From assembly GCF_005222755.1 (NCBI RefSeq), contig NZ_STGD01000006.1, positions 1 to 64,000 on the forward strand: a stretch of 64,000 bases of DNA. Direction: 5' to 3'. Source of the DNA: Roseomonas sp. HF4 (lineage in GTDB: Bacteria > Pseudomonadota > Alphaproteobacteria > Acetobacterales > Acetobacteraceae). The notes beneath the pieces are model-generated. The model saw only the letters and a program-made list of their open reading frames with translations. It was not told the origin of the DNA and made no database searches. The position numbers and the translations under genes are program-made. Shown here one piece after another: positions 53,470-61,472 of this stretch. Every line of letters begins with the position of its first letter. The first letter of the stretch is position 1.

Positions 53470-53777
53470 TCGCGCTGTCGTCGGCGCCGGCCCTTGCGCA
53501 GGACCCGCGGCCACGGCCCTTCATGCTCATGAACCAGGGGCCCGGCACCATCGTCGCGGTCGAGATCTCCCCCGCCGGGGAATCGCGCTTCGGGCCATCC
53601 CTGATCGGCCGTGTCGAATTGCCGGCCGGCAATGCCCTGCACCTCACGCCGCCGCGCGACATGCCCTGCCGCTGCGACCTGCGCATCCGCTGGTCGGGCG
53701 GCGCGGTCGAGAGCCGGGCCGGGGAGGATCTCTGCGCCCCGCAACGGCTCATTCGCCTGTCGACGCCAGCCAACTGA
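53406..53777 (+). CDS. Small secreted protein related to the TIR protein's C-terminal domain
   Basis: About 123 residues. No ATG or GTG is available; the best start is TTG 53406 inside the end of the TIR gene, giving a basic n-region and a clear signal peptide ending S-A-P-A-L-A-Q. The mature part aligns with the TIR protein's tail: G-R-V-E-L-P-A-G-N-A-L beside G-Q-A-Q-I-T-P-G-N-A-V-L, then a C-x-x-x-x-R pattern, G-G-x-x-E-x-R-x-G-x-D-L-C. It is probably periplasmic and may pair with that tail. The start is uncertain because it depends on a rare codon and a 64-nt overlap. Confidence 0.6.
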   Translation: MHRSRIALRGKQGLGVGLAALIALSSAPALAQDPRPRPFMLMNQGPGTIVAVEISPAGESRFGPSLIGRVELPAGNALHLTPPRDMPCRCDLRIRWSGGAVESRAGEDLCAPQRLIRLSTPAN

Positions 53778-53791
53778 ACGGGACCGCCGCC

Positions 53792-55489
53792 ATGACGCAG
53801 GACTGGACCGCGCGCGCCGGCACGCGCTTCGCGTGCGAGAAGCGCCCTGCCACGGGCACGCGGGGCATGGTGGTCACGAACCACCCGCTCGCCTCCGCCG
53901 CCGGGGCCGAGATGCTGGCCGCCGGCGGCAACGCCGTGGACGGCGCAATCGCCGCCCTGTTCGCGCTGACCGTGGTCGAGCCGATGATGGTCGGGCTGCT
54001 CGGCGGCGGCACGGCCCATCTGCGCCTGCCGGACGGCACCCACACCGTCATCGACGGCATGGCGACCGTCGCCGCCGCGGCGCGGCCCGACATGTTCACG
54101 CCCGCGCAGCCGGACAGCCCGCGCAGCCTCGAGGCCGTCGGCCGCGCCAATGCCGTGGGCGGGCTTTCGGTCGCCACGCCCGGCAACCTGCTGGCCTGGT
54201 GCGAGACGCTGGCCCGCTTCGGCACCTTCCCGCTGGCCGATGTGATGGCGCCGGCGATCCGCCACGCCGAACGCGGCTTCCGCGCCACGCCCTACCTGGC
54301 CGAATGCGCGGCCGAGGCGGCGCCCGACCTGGCGCGTGACCCCGCCATCGCCGCGCTCTATCTGCCCGGCGGCGCCGTGCTGAAGCCCGGCCACCGCGTC
54401 GTGCAGGCGGAATACGCCGAGACGCTCAAGGCAGTGGCGAAGGAAGGCGCGGCGGCGCTGTCCGGCGCGCTCGGCGCCGCGGTGGCGGAGGGCATCGTAC
54501 GCGCCGGCGGCATCGTCACCGCCGAGGACCTCCGCGCCTACCGCACCGTCGAGCGCGCGCCGCTGCGCGGCCCCTATCGCGACGTCGAGGTGGTGCTGCC
54601 GCCGCCGCCCGCATCCTCCGGCGTGCATGTGCTGCAGATGCTGAACATCCTGTCGGGCCACGACCTCGGCGCCATGGGCTTCGGCAGCGCCGACACTCTG
54701 CACCTGCTGGCCGAATGCCTGAAGATCGCCTTCGCCGACCGCGCCGCGGCCTCGGGTGACCCCGCCTTCGTGGCCGTGCCGGTCGAACGCCTGACGTCGA
54801 TGAACTACGCCGACCAGCGCCGCGCGATGCTCGACATGGCGCGCGCCCAGGCCTGGGGCGCCGGCATCCCGGCCGCCGAGAGCCCGAACACCACGCACAT
54901 CACGGTGGCCGATTCGGACGGCCGGATCGTCTGCTCGACGCAGACCATCAATTCCGCATTCGGCGCGCGCTTCCTGGTGGGCGGCACGGGCATGATCCCG
55001 AACAACTACCTGGCCACCTTCGATCCGCGGCCGGGGCGCGCGCTGTCCATCGCGCCGGGCAAGCGCGTCACCACCTCGATGGCGCCGATGATCGTGCTGC
55101 GCGGCGGCAAGCCGGCCTACGCGCTCGGCATGCCGGGCGGCCTGCGAATCTTCGGGTCCGTCATGCAGGCCATGCTGAACCTGGTGGACCACGGCATGTC
55201 GCTGCAGGAGGCGGTGGAGGCACCGCGCCTCTGGACGCAGGGCGAGGCCGTCGAGGTCGAGCCCGCGGTGCCCGACGCGGTGCGCGGCGACCTCGCCGCG
55301 CGCGGGCACGACGTCGCGCGCCTGCCCCATGTCGGCGGCGGCATGTGCGCCATCGCCTTCCACCCGGATGGCGTCATGGAAGGGGCGGCCTGCTGGCGCG
55401 CGGACGGCACGGCGGTCGGCGTCGGCGGCGGGCTGGCACGGCAGGGGGTGCGGTTCTGGCCGGATTCGGCGGGAGCACAACGGGTATAG
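53792..55489 (+). CDS. ggt: Gamma-glutamyltransferase family protein
   Basis: A 565-residue Ntn-hydrolase precursor. The autoprocessing site is S-P-N-T-T-H-I-T-V, with Thr367 as the new N-terminal nucleophile of the small subunit. N-H-P-L-A-S-A-A-G, G-G-N-A-V-D-G-A-I-A and the lid-side L-G-M-P-G-G motif are present. I see no signal peptide, so it may be cytoplasmic, unlike the E. coli enzyme. It cleaves gamma-glutamyl bonds such as in glutathione, or is a related acylase. It starts 14 bp after the small secreted protein gene, behind a weak GGGA site. Confidence 0.87.
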   Translation: MTQDWTARAGTRFACEKRPATGTRGMVVTNHPLASAAGAEMLAAGGNAVDGAIAALFALTVVEPMMVGLLGGGTAHLRLPDGTHTVIDGMATVAAAARPDMFTPAQPDSPRSLEAVGRANAVGGLSVATPGNLLAWCETLARFGTFPLADVMAPAIRHAERGFRATPYLAECAAEAAPDLARDPAIAALYLPGGAVLKPGHRVVQAEYAETLKAVAKEGAAALSGALGAAVAEGIVRAGGIVTAEDLRAYRTVERAPLRGPYRDVEVVLPPPPASSGVHVLQMLNILSGHDLGAMGFGSADTLHLLAECLKIAFADRAAASGDPAFVAVPVERLTSMNYADQRRAMLDMARAQAWGAGIPAAESPNTTHITVADSDGRIVCSTQTINSAFGARFLVGGTGMIPNNYLATFDPRPGRALSIAPGKRVTTSMAPMIVLRGGKPAYALGMPGGLRIFGSVMQAMLNLVDHGMSLQEAVEAPRLWTQGEAVEVEPAVPDAVRGDLAARGHDVARLPHVGGGMCAIAFHPDGVMEGAACWRADGTAVGVGGGLARQGVRFWPDSAGAQRV

Positions 55490-55563
55490 CAGGAGGGGCG
55501 CCGCCCCGCCCGCACCCTCCCCGCCAAAGAGCCGGAAGGCCTTTGGAAACCGGGACCTGGCTT
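55490..55563. repeat. Hairpin-cluster element, copy 2 (partial)
   Basis: It shares GGGGCGCCGCCCC, the CCCGCCAAAG ... CCTTTGGAAACC hairpin (one extra A in the left arm) and spacing with the first half of the element at 32573-32710; the second half is missing. It lies between convergent ggt and the sugar dehydrogenase gene and begins immediately after the ggt stop, so it probably ends transcription. Confidence 0.7.
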
Positions 55564-55566
55564 TGC

Positions 55567-56682
55567 CTAGGCGGGGTCGAGCCGCAGGATGCGGCCCTCG
55601 GTCTCATCGGTCAGCAGATAGAGCCGGCCGTCCGGCCCGGCCAGGACATGGCGCAGCCGCGCCATCCCGGTCAGCAGCCGTTCCTCGCCGACCACGCGGT
55701 CGCCCTCGGTCGTCAGGCGCACCAGGCCCGGCGTGTTCAGCGCGGCCACGAACAGGCTCCGCCGCCAGCCCGGGAACGCCGTCCCGTCGTAGAAGGCGAT
55801 GCCGGAGGGGCTCACCGCCGGCGCGAAGACATGGATCGGGTCCTCGAGCCCCGGCGCGCTGACTTCCCGCGAGATGCGCGGCCCCCAGTATTCCCGACCG
55901 TGGCTGACCACCGGCCAGCCGAAATTGGCACCGCGGCGGATCACGTTGATCTCGTCCCCGCCGCGCGGGCCAAACTCGGCTTCCCAAAGGCTGCCGGTCC
56001 AGGGGTTGAAGGCGAGGCCCTGCGGATGCCGGTGGCCATACGACCAGATCTCGGGCCGCACGCCCTGCTGGCCGACGAAGGGATTGTCGGCCGGCACGCG
56101 CCCGTCGCGCGTCAGGCGGATCACCTTGCCGGCCAGGTCGTCGAGCCGCTGCGCGCGGGCGCGCTCGTTGCGCTCCCCGGTCGAGAGGAAGACGTGCCCC
56201 TCCGGCCCGAAGGCAATACGGCAGCCGTAGTGCAGCTTGCCCGAGGACTGCGCCGGCGTCGCATCCAGCAGGCGGCGCAGCCCGACCAGCGCATCCCCGG
56301 CTGGCGAGAGCCGCGCCGCGACCAGCCTGGTCAGGGAACCGCCCTCGACCAGCGCCGCCTGGCAGAAGAAAACCTCCCGCGTGCGCGCGAAGTCGGGGGC
56401 GAGGGCGATGTCGAGCAACCCGCCCTGCGACCCGGAATCGACCTGCGGCACGCCGCCGAGCGGCGCCGAGACGCGGCCATCCGTGCCGACCCGGCGCAGC
56501 CGGCCGACGCGCTCGGTCACGAGCAGGCTGCCATCCGGCAGGAAGGCCCCGCCCCAGGGGCGTTCGAGCCCCGTGGCGAAGATCGTGACGCGGAAGGCAG
56601 CGCGCTCCGAGGCGACCGGCGCCTCCTGCGCCAGGGCGGGGGCGGCGAGGAACGGCAGGGCGAGAAGGGCGCGACGGATCAT
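55567..56682 (-). CDS. PQQ-dependent aldose sugar dehydrogenase-type beta-propeller
   Basis: A 371-residue exported protein of the soluble GDH/Asd (YliI) family. The signal peptide is about 1-18 (A-L-A cleavage). Propeller motifs include L-E-R-P-W-G-G-A-F-L-P-D-G, E-I-W-S-Y-G-H-R-H-P-Q-G-L and G-G-D-E-I-N-V-I-R-R-G-A-N-F-G-W-P. In this family the His and the Arg/Asp residues around these motifs hold PQQ and calcium. It should oxidise sugars in the periplasm. It lies 97 bp from the divergent SDR. Confidence 0.87.
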   Translation of the reverse strand: MIRRALLALPFLAAPALAQEAPVASERAAFRVTIFATGLERPWGGAFLPDGSLLVTERVGRLRRVGTDGRVSAPLGGVPQVDSGSQGGLLDIALAPDFARTREVFFCQAALVEGGSLTRLVAARLSPAGDALVGLRRLLDATPAQSSGKLHYGCRIAFGPEGHVFLSTGERNERARAQRLDDLAGKVIRLTRDGRVPADNPFVGQQGVRPEIWSYGHRHPQGLAFNPWTGSLWEAEFGPRGGDEINVIRRGANFGWPVVSHGREYWGPRISREVSAPGLEDPIHVFAPAVSPSGIAFYDGTAFPGWRRSLFVAALNTPGLVRLTTEGDRVVGEERLLTGMARLRHVLAGPDGRLYLLTDETEGRILRLDPA

Positions 56683-56779
56683 GCGCCGGAAGTGGCCCCG
56701 GCCCGCCCGCCGTGCAACCGCCCGCGGCTTCCGCCCCCGGCCATCCCGGTGCAGGCTGCCGGCAACGGAGGAGACCACC

Positions 56780-57613
56780 ATGCAGGACAACACCCGCTTC
56801 GACGGCCGCGTCGCGATCGTCACCGGCGCGGGCTCGCGCCCCTCGGGCACCGACGCGACCACCATCGGCAATGGGCGCGCCATCGCCGCCCTTCTCGCGC
56901 GCCGCGGCGCGCGCGTGCTGCTGCTGGACGTGGAGCGCGACTGGCTGACCGGTACCGAGGAGATGATCCGCGCGGAGGGCGGCACCTGCGCCGCCGCCAT
57001 CGCCGACGTCGCGAAGGCGGCCGACTGCGCGGCGGCGGTGGCGGAGGCCGTGCGGCAGTTCGGCCGGCTCGATATCCTGGTGAACAACGTCGGCATCAGC
57101 GGCCCGCCCGGCGACGCCGAGGCGGTGGACCCGGACGCCTGGGACCACGGCATGGCGGTCAACGTGAAGTCCGTAATGCTGATGGCGAAATACGCGGTGC
57201 CCGAGATGCGCCGCGCGGGCGCCGGCGCGATCGTCAACCTCGCCTCCATCGCCGGCCTCCAGGGCGGGCATCCCGGGTTGCTCTACGCCACCACCAAGGG
57301 CGCCATCGTGCAGATGACGCGCGCCATGGCCGCGCATCACGGCGGCGACCTGATCCGCGTGAACGCGGTGGCGCCGGGCTATGTCTACACGCCGATGGTC
57401 GCCTCCCGCGGGATGGGCGACGAACTCCGACAGCAGCGCGCCAGCGCGGGACTGCTGAAGGTCGAGGGCACCGCCTGGGACGTGGCGGAGGCGGCCTGCT
57501 TCCTCGCCTCCCCCGCCGCGCGCTGGATCACGGGCGTCACGCTGCCGGTCGATGCCGGGCGCTCGGCCGGCAATGTGGGCGCGACGCCGAAGCCCATGGG
57601 GCTCACGCGCTGA
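56780..57613 (+). CDS. Short-chain dehydrogenase with extended cofactor loop
   Basis: A 277-residue SDR. The usual T-G-x-x-x-G-I-G loop is replaced by a longer version, V-T-G-A-G-S-R-P-S-G-T followed by I-G-N-G-R-A, an insertion of about ten residues. N-N-V-G-I-S and the catalytic L-Y-A-T-T-K pair are intact. GGAGGAGA precedes ATG 56780. It is likely an NAD(P)-dependent oxidoreductase of a hydroxy compound. It ends 2 bp before mmcB, so the two are co-transcribed. Confidence 0.84.
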   Translation: MQDNTRFDGRVAIVTGAGSRPSGTDATTIGNGRAIAALLARRGARVLLLDVERDWLTGTEEMIRAEGGTCAAAIADVAKAADCAAAVAEAVRQFGRLDILVNNVGISGPPGDAEAVDPDAWDHGMAVNVKSVMLMAKYAVPEMRRAGAGAIVNLASIAGLQGGHPGLLYATTKGAIVQMTRAMAAHHGGDLIRVNAVAPGYVYTPMVASRGMGDELRQQRASAGLLKVEGTAWDVAEAACFLASPAARWITGVTLPVDAGRSAGNVGATPKPMGLTR

Positions 57614-57615
57614 CG

Positions 57616-58077
57616 ATGGAGGCGCCGGCCCGCACGCTGGCCGTGACGCGCGCCGCCGCGCGGTTCTGCGCGCTGCGCGGCTGGGCGCCGCTCGAGCAGG
57701 TGCCGCTGCCCGACGGCCGCCGCGCCGACATCCTGGCGCTGCTGCCGGCCGGCGGCTTCGCGGTGATCGAGGTGAAGTCCTGCGCGCGCGACTACCTGGG
57801 CGACGCCAAATGGCCCGACTACCGCGCCTGGTGCGACCGGCTCTACTTCGCCGTGGACCTCGACTTCCCGCAGGCGCTGCTGCCCACGGAGGTTGGGCTG
57901 ATCGCAGCCTGCGACGGCGAGGCCGCGCTGCTGCGCGAGGCACCGGAACACCGACTGGCCCCGGCCCGCCGCCGCGCGTTGCTGCACCGCTACGCGATGC
58001 TCGCGGGCGGGCGGCTCGCGGCGCTGGCGGACCCGGCGGGGGCGGCGGAGATGCGGGCGGCGCTTAGGGTCGAATGA
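57616..58077 (+). CDS. mmcB: MmcB-family DNA repair protein (PD-(D/E)xK nuclease-like)
   Basis: A 153-residue protein of the DUF1052/MmcB family. The core has G-R-R-A-D-I-L-A-L and I-E-V-K-S-C, an Asp...Glu-x-Lys pattern as in PD-(D/E)xK nucleases, followed by D-Y-x-G-D-A-K-W-P-D-Y and Y-F-A-V-D. In Caulobacter, mmcB belongs to the damage-induced set. No SOS box could be identified here, and the gene appears to be transcribed from the SDR gene 2 bp upstream. Palindromic element copy E follows. Confidence 0.87.
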   Translation: MEAPARTLAVTRAAARFCALRGWAPLEQVPLPDGRRADILALLPAGGFAVIEVKSCARDYLGDAKWPDYRAWCDRLYFAVDLDFPQALLPTEVGLIAACDGEAALLREAPEHRLAPARRRALLHRYAMLAGGRLAALADPAGAAEMRAALRVE

Positions 58078-58108
58078 GGGACGGGTCTGGAGCCCGGGAA
58101 GGCAGGTG

Positions 58109-58233
58109 GGGGGAGGAGAACCTCCCCCGAGCCCCCTCCCTTCTTTGGCACTTGGCGCAGGTCCTGGAAGGCGGGCGCCAAAGGACAAAAAAGGTTGAGG
58201 GGGGTCCGGGGGGAGAAGTTCCCTTCTCCCCCC
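58109..58233. repeat. Nested palindromic intergenic element, copy E
   Basis: Left hairpin: 8-bp stem, AGAA loop, 58109-58128. Right hairpin: perfect 11-bp stem, TTCC loop, 58208-58233, followed by GCATTTT. The inner arms CTTCTTTGGCACTTGGCGC and GGCGCCAAAGGACAAAAAAGG pair with a few mismatches. It lies between convergent mmcB and hldE. Confidence 0.85.
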
Positions 58234-58282
58234 GCATTTTCGTCGCAGGTCCATCCGGTATCGCCGCCACAGGCGGCCAGCA

Positions 58283-59776
58283 TCACCCCTTGATGCGCGC
58301 GACCGTGGCCGTGGTCGAATTGCCCGGCAGCAGCGCGGCGAGGCGCACCTGCCCGCCGTAATCCTGGACGAGGTCGCCGCCAACCACCTGGTCGGGCGTG
58401 TAGTCCGCGCCCTTCACCAGCACGTCCGGACGGATCAGCCGGATCAGCTCGACCGGCGTGTCCTCGTCGAACAGCGTCACGCAATCGACGGTCGCGAGGG
58501 ATGCCAGCACCGCCGAGCGCGCCGCCTCCCCCTGGATCGGCCGTGCCGCGCCCTTGAGGCGCTTTACGCTTGCATCCGTGTTCAGCCCGACGACCAGCCG
58601 GTCGCACCAGGACCGCGCCTGTTCCAGCAGGTGCACATGGCCCGGATGCAGCAGGTCGAAGCAGCCGTTCGTGAAGCCGATGCGCCAGCCGCGGCGGCGC
58701 CAGCGCTCCACCTGCTCGATGGCGGCGGAACGCGACATCACCTTGCGCAACGCGCCGCGCTCGGGCGTCAGCGCCTCGATGATCTCTTCCTCCCGCGCCA
58801 CCGCCGTGCCGACCTTCCCGACCACGATGCCGGCGGCGATGTTGGCCAGCCGCGCGGCCACCGGCAGCGCCAGCCCGGAGGCCAGCCCGGCCGCGAGCGT
58901 GGCCACCACCGTGTCGCCGGCGCCGGAGACGTCGTGCACCTCCGCCGCCTCGGCCGGGAAATGGTGCAGGCGGGCACCGTCGAGCAGCGTCATGCCGTCC
59001 TCGCTCCGCGTCACCAGCACGGCGCCGAAGCCGTGCGCGGCCTGCAGCGCGCGCATGGCGGCGACGACGCCGTCCTCGGTGTCGACCGACAGGCCGGTCG
59101 CCTCGGCCAGCTCGGCGCGGTTGGGCGTGACGATGTCGGCCCCGGCATAGCGGGAGAAGTCGCGACCCTTGGGGTCCACCACCACCGGGCGGCCGGCGGC
59201 ACGCGCCGCGTCGATCAGCTGCCGCGCGGTGTCGCCGTCGAGCACGCCCTTGCCGTAGTCGGACAGCACGAGCACGGCAGTCGCGGCCACCGCGTCGCCC
59301 GCGATCTTGATCATGCGGTCCGCGAGGCGCGGGTGGATCGGCTGCACGACCTCCTGGTCGGCGCGCAGGATGTGCTGGCCGTTCGCGAGGAAGCGCGTCT
59401 TGGTCGTGGTGTGGCGGCCGCCCTGCACCAGCAGCCAGGGCTCGACGCCCGGCTGGCCGCCGATCAGCCCGGTCAGGTCGCTGCCCGCTTGGTCGTCGCC
59501 CACCACCGAGACGAAGGCGACCGCGGCGCCGAGCGCCGTCAGGTTGCGCACCACGTTGCCCGCGCCGCCCGGCATGGCGAGCTCGCGCTCCACGGCCAGG
59601 ACGGGCACCGGCGCCTCGGGACTGATGCGTCGCACCGCGCCGAAGACGTAGCGGTCGAGCATGGCATCGCCCACCACCAGCACGGTGCCGCGGCGGAGCT
59701 GCCGCACGGCGGCAACGAGGTCGGCCACGGGGATCTCCGGCATCGGTCGGTCGGAGTCGGTCACGGGGCCTTCCAT
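58283..59776 (-). CDS. hldE: Bifunctional heptose-7-phosphate kinase / heptose-1-phosphate adenylyltransferase
   Basis: A fused protein of about 497 residues. The N-terminal PfkB-type kinase has V-V-G-D-A-M-L-D-R-Y, P-G-G-A-G-N-V and the catalytic V-S-G-A-G-D-T. The C-terminal cytidylyltransferase-like domain begins F-T-N-G-C-F-D-L-L-H-P-G-H-V-H. It makes ADP-heptose for the lipopolysaccharide core, so the organism should have a heptose-containing LPS. ATG 59776 is taken as the start; GTG 59764 has a better GGAAGG site and ATG 59743 is also possible. No other LPS genes are adjacent. Confidence 0.92.
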   Translation of the reverse strand: MEGPVTDSDRPMPEIPVADLVAAVRQLRRGTVLVVGDAMLDRYVFGAVRRISPEAPVPVLAVERELAMPGGAGNVVRNLTALGAAVAFVSVVGDDQAGSDLTGLIGGQPGVEPWLLVQGGRHTTTKTRFLANGQHILRADQEVVQPIHPRLADRMIKIAGDAVAATAVLVLSDYGKGVLDGDTARQLIDAARAAGRPVVVDPKGRDFSRYAGADIVTPNRAELAEATGLSVDTEDGVVAAMRALQAAHGFGAVLVTRSEDGMTLLDGARLHHFPAEAAEVHDVSGAGDTVVATLAAGLASGLALPVAARLANIAAGIVVGKVGTAVAREEEIIEALTPERGALRKVMSRSAAIEQVERWRRRGWRIGFTNGCFDLLHPGHVHLLEQARSWCDRLVVGLNTDASVKRLKGAARPIQGEAARSAVLASLATVDCVTLFDEDTPVELIRLIRPDVLVKGADYTPDQVVGGDLVQDYGGQVRLAALLPGNSTTATVARIKG

Positions 59777-59923
59777 ACGGGAAGCCGTAGCCCGGCCATG
59801 TGCTGCAACGCAAGGTAACGGTCGCGGCCGAACCGTTCCGCGGGCAGCGCCGGAAGCCTTGGCGATTGCCGCCACCGACCGGCGCCGGATGCCGCGCCGA
59901 TGGGCGCAGCCCCTTCCCGTCCC

Positions 59924-61249
59924 TCAGCCTCCCGCCATCGTCAGGCCCTCGACGCGCAGCGTCGGCGCGTCCGTGCCGCGGCGGAAGCGGAGGTCGTTCG
60001 CCGGCGTGATGTGCAGGAACATGTCCTTGAGGTTGCCCGCGATCGTGACCTCGCTGACCGGCTCGGCCAGCTGCCCGCCGCGGATCATGAAGCCGGCCGC
60101 GCCGCGGCTGTAGTCCCCGGTCACGCCGTTCACGCCCATGCCGATCAGTTCCGTCACGTAGAGCCCCTCGGCGATGTCCGCCATCAGGGAAGCGGGCGTC
60201 AGGGGGCCGGGCTCGAGCCAGAGGTTCGACGGCGCCGGGCCGGGCGCGCCGCCGGTCCCGCGGCTGGCATGGCCGGTCGAGGCGAGGCCCAGTTGCCGCG
60301 CGCTCCGCCAGTCGAGCAGCCAGGTGGTCAGCACGCCGTCCGCGACGATGGCGCGGCCCTCGCCCGGCATGCCTTCGCCGTCGAAGGGGCGGGACCGGAG
60401 GCCGCGCGGCCGCAGCGGGTCGTCGCGCACCGTCAGGCCCGCCGCCAGCACGCGGTCCCCCATGCGGTCCTTGAGGAAGGAGGTGCCGCGCGCCACCGCC
60501 GCGCCGCTGATCGCACCCGCCAGGTGGCCGAGCAGGCTGCCGGCGACGCGCGGGTCGAACACCACAGGCAGGCGCGCGGTGCGCGGCCGCGTGGGGTTGA
60601 GGCGGCGCACCGCCTGCTCGCCCGCCCGCCGGCCGATCGCGACCGGGTCGTCGAGGTCGGCAAGGTGCACGGTGGAGGACCAGTCGTAGTCGCGCTCCAT
60701 CCCCGTCCCGGTCCCCGCCAGCGCGGTGGCCGATACGGAATGGGACGTGCGCGCGAAGGCGCCGGCGAAGCCGTTGGAGCCGACCAGCGCGATCCGCGTG
60801 CGGGCCCAGCCGGCCTCGGCGCCCTCGCTGTTGGTGACGCCGGCCACGGCCAGCGCGGCTTCCTCGGCCGCCGCGGCGCGCGCGAGCAGCACCTCGGCCG
60901 CGGGCTCGGCCGGGTCGTCGAGGTCGAGCGCCCGCGATGGCGTCGGGACCGCCTCGGGCAGGCCGGCGAAGGGGTCCTCCGGCACCACGCGGGCCATCGC
61001 GACCGCGCGCTCGGCCAGGGCGGCGAAGCCCTTCGGGTTGGGGTCGGTCGAGGAGACGATGGCGACGCGCCGGCCGAGGAAGACCCGGAGCCCGAGGTCG
61101 CAGCCCTCCGACCGCTCGAGCTGCTCGATCTCCCCGAGGCGACGCTTCACGGACAGCGAGGCGGAGGCCACGAGCAGCGCATCGGCGGCGTCGGCGCCGG
61201 CGCGCCGCGCCGCGGCGATCAGGTCGGAAAGGGTGCTGAGGCGGTCCAT
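59924..61249 (-). CDS. pmbA: TldD/PmbA-family protein, PmbA branch
   Basis: A 441-residue member of the TldD/PmbA (TldE) family. Features include the N-terminal A-x-x-x-G-A-D-x-A-D segment, G-L-R-V-F-L-G-R-R, F-D-P-R-V-A-G-S-L-L-G-H, and the late G-V-N-G-V-T-G-D-Y-S-R-G-A-A-G-F. It lacks an HExxxH zinc motif, which marks TldD, so it is the partner subunit. The TldD/E heterodimer processes peptides. No tldD gene is in the window. The 146-bp gap to hldE holds no recognisable feature. Confidence 0.89.
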   Translation of the reverse strand: MDRLSTLSDLIAAARRAGADAADALLVASASLSVKRRLGEIEQLERSEGCDLGLRVFLGRRVAIVSSTDPNPKGFAALAERAVAMARVVPEDPFAGLPEAVPTPSRALDLDDPAEPAAEVLLARAAAAEEAALAVAGVTNSEGAEAGWARTRIALVGSNGFAGAFARTSHSVSATALAGTGTGMERDYDWSSTVHLADLDDPVAIGRRAGEQAVRRLNPTRPRTARLPVVFDPRVAGSLLGHLAGAISGAAVARGTSFLKDRMGDRVLAAGLTVRDDPLRPRGLRSRPFDGEGMPGEGRAIVADGVLTTWLLDWRSARQLGLASTGHASRGTGGAPGPAPSNLWLEPGPLTPASLMADIAEGLYVTELIGMGVNGVTGDYSRGAAGFMIRGGQLAEPVSEVTIAGNLKDMFLHITPANDLRFRRGTDAPTLRVEGLTMAGG

Positions 61250-61472
61250 CTCGCGTCCTTGCTGGGGGCTGCCGCGCCCGGGGGTCAGTCGCGGCGGTCG
61301 CCCCTGTTACCTAGGCGAAGGCGCCGCCGCCGCCCAGGGCCAGCAGGCGACGGGCGCCGCCGGCCGGGGGCGGTTCGACCCGACCCGGCGCTGCTCTGGC
61401 GTTCCTGGCGCACCGCATGAGGGCCGGGATGCCGAAGCGCCGCGGGCCAGCCGCCCATCTCCCGCGCGCCGC

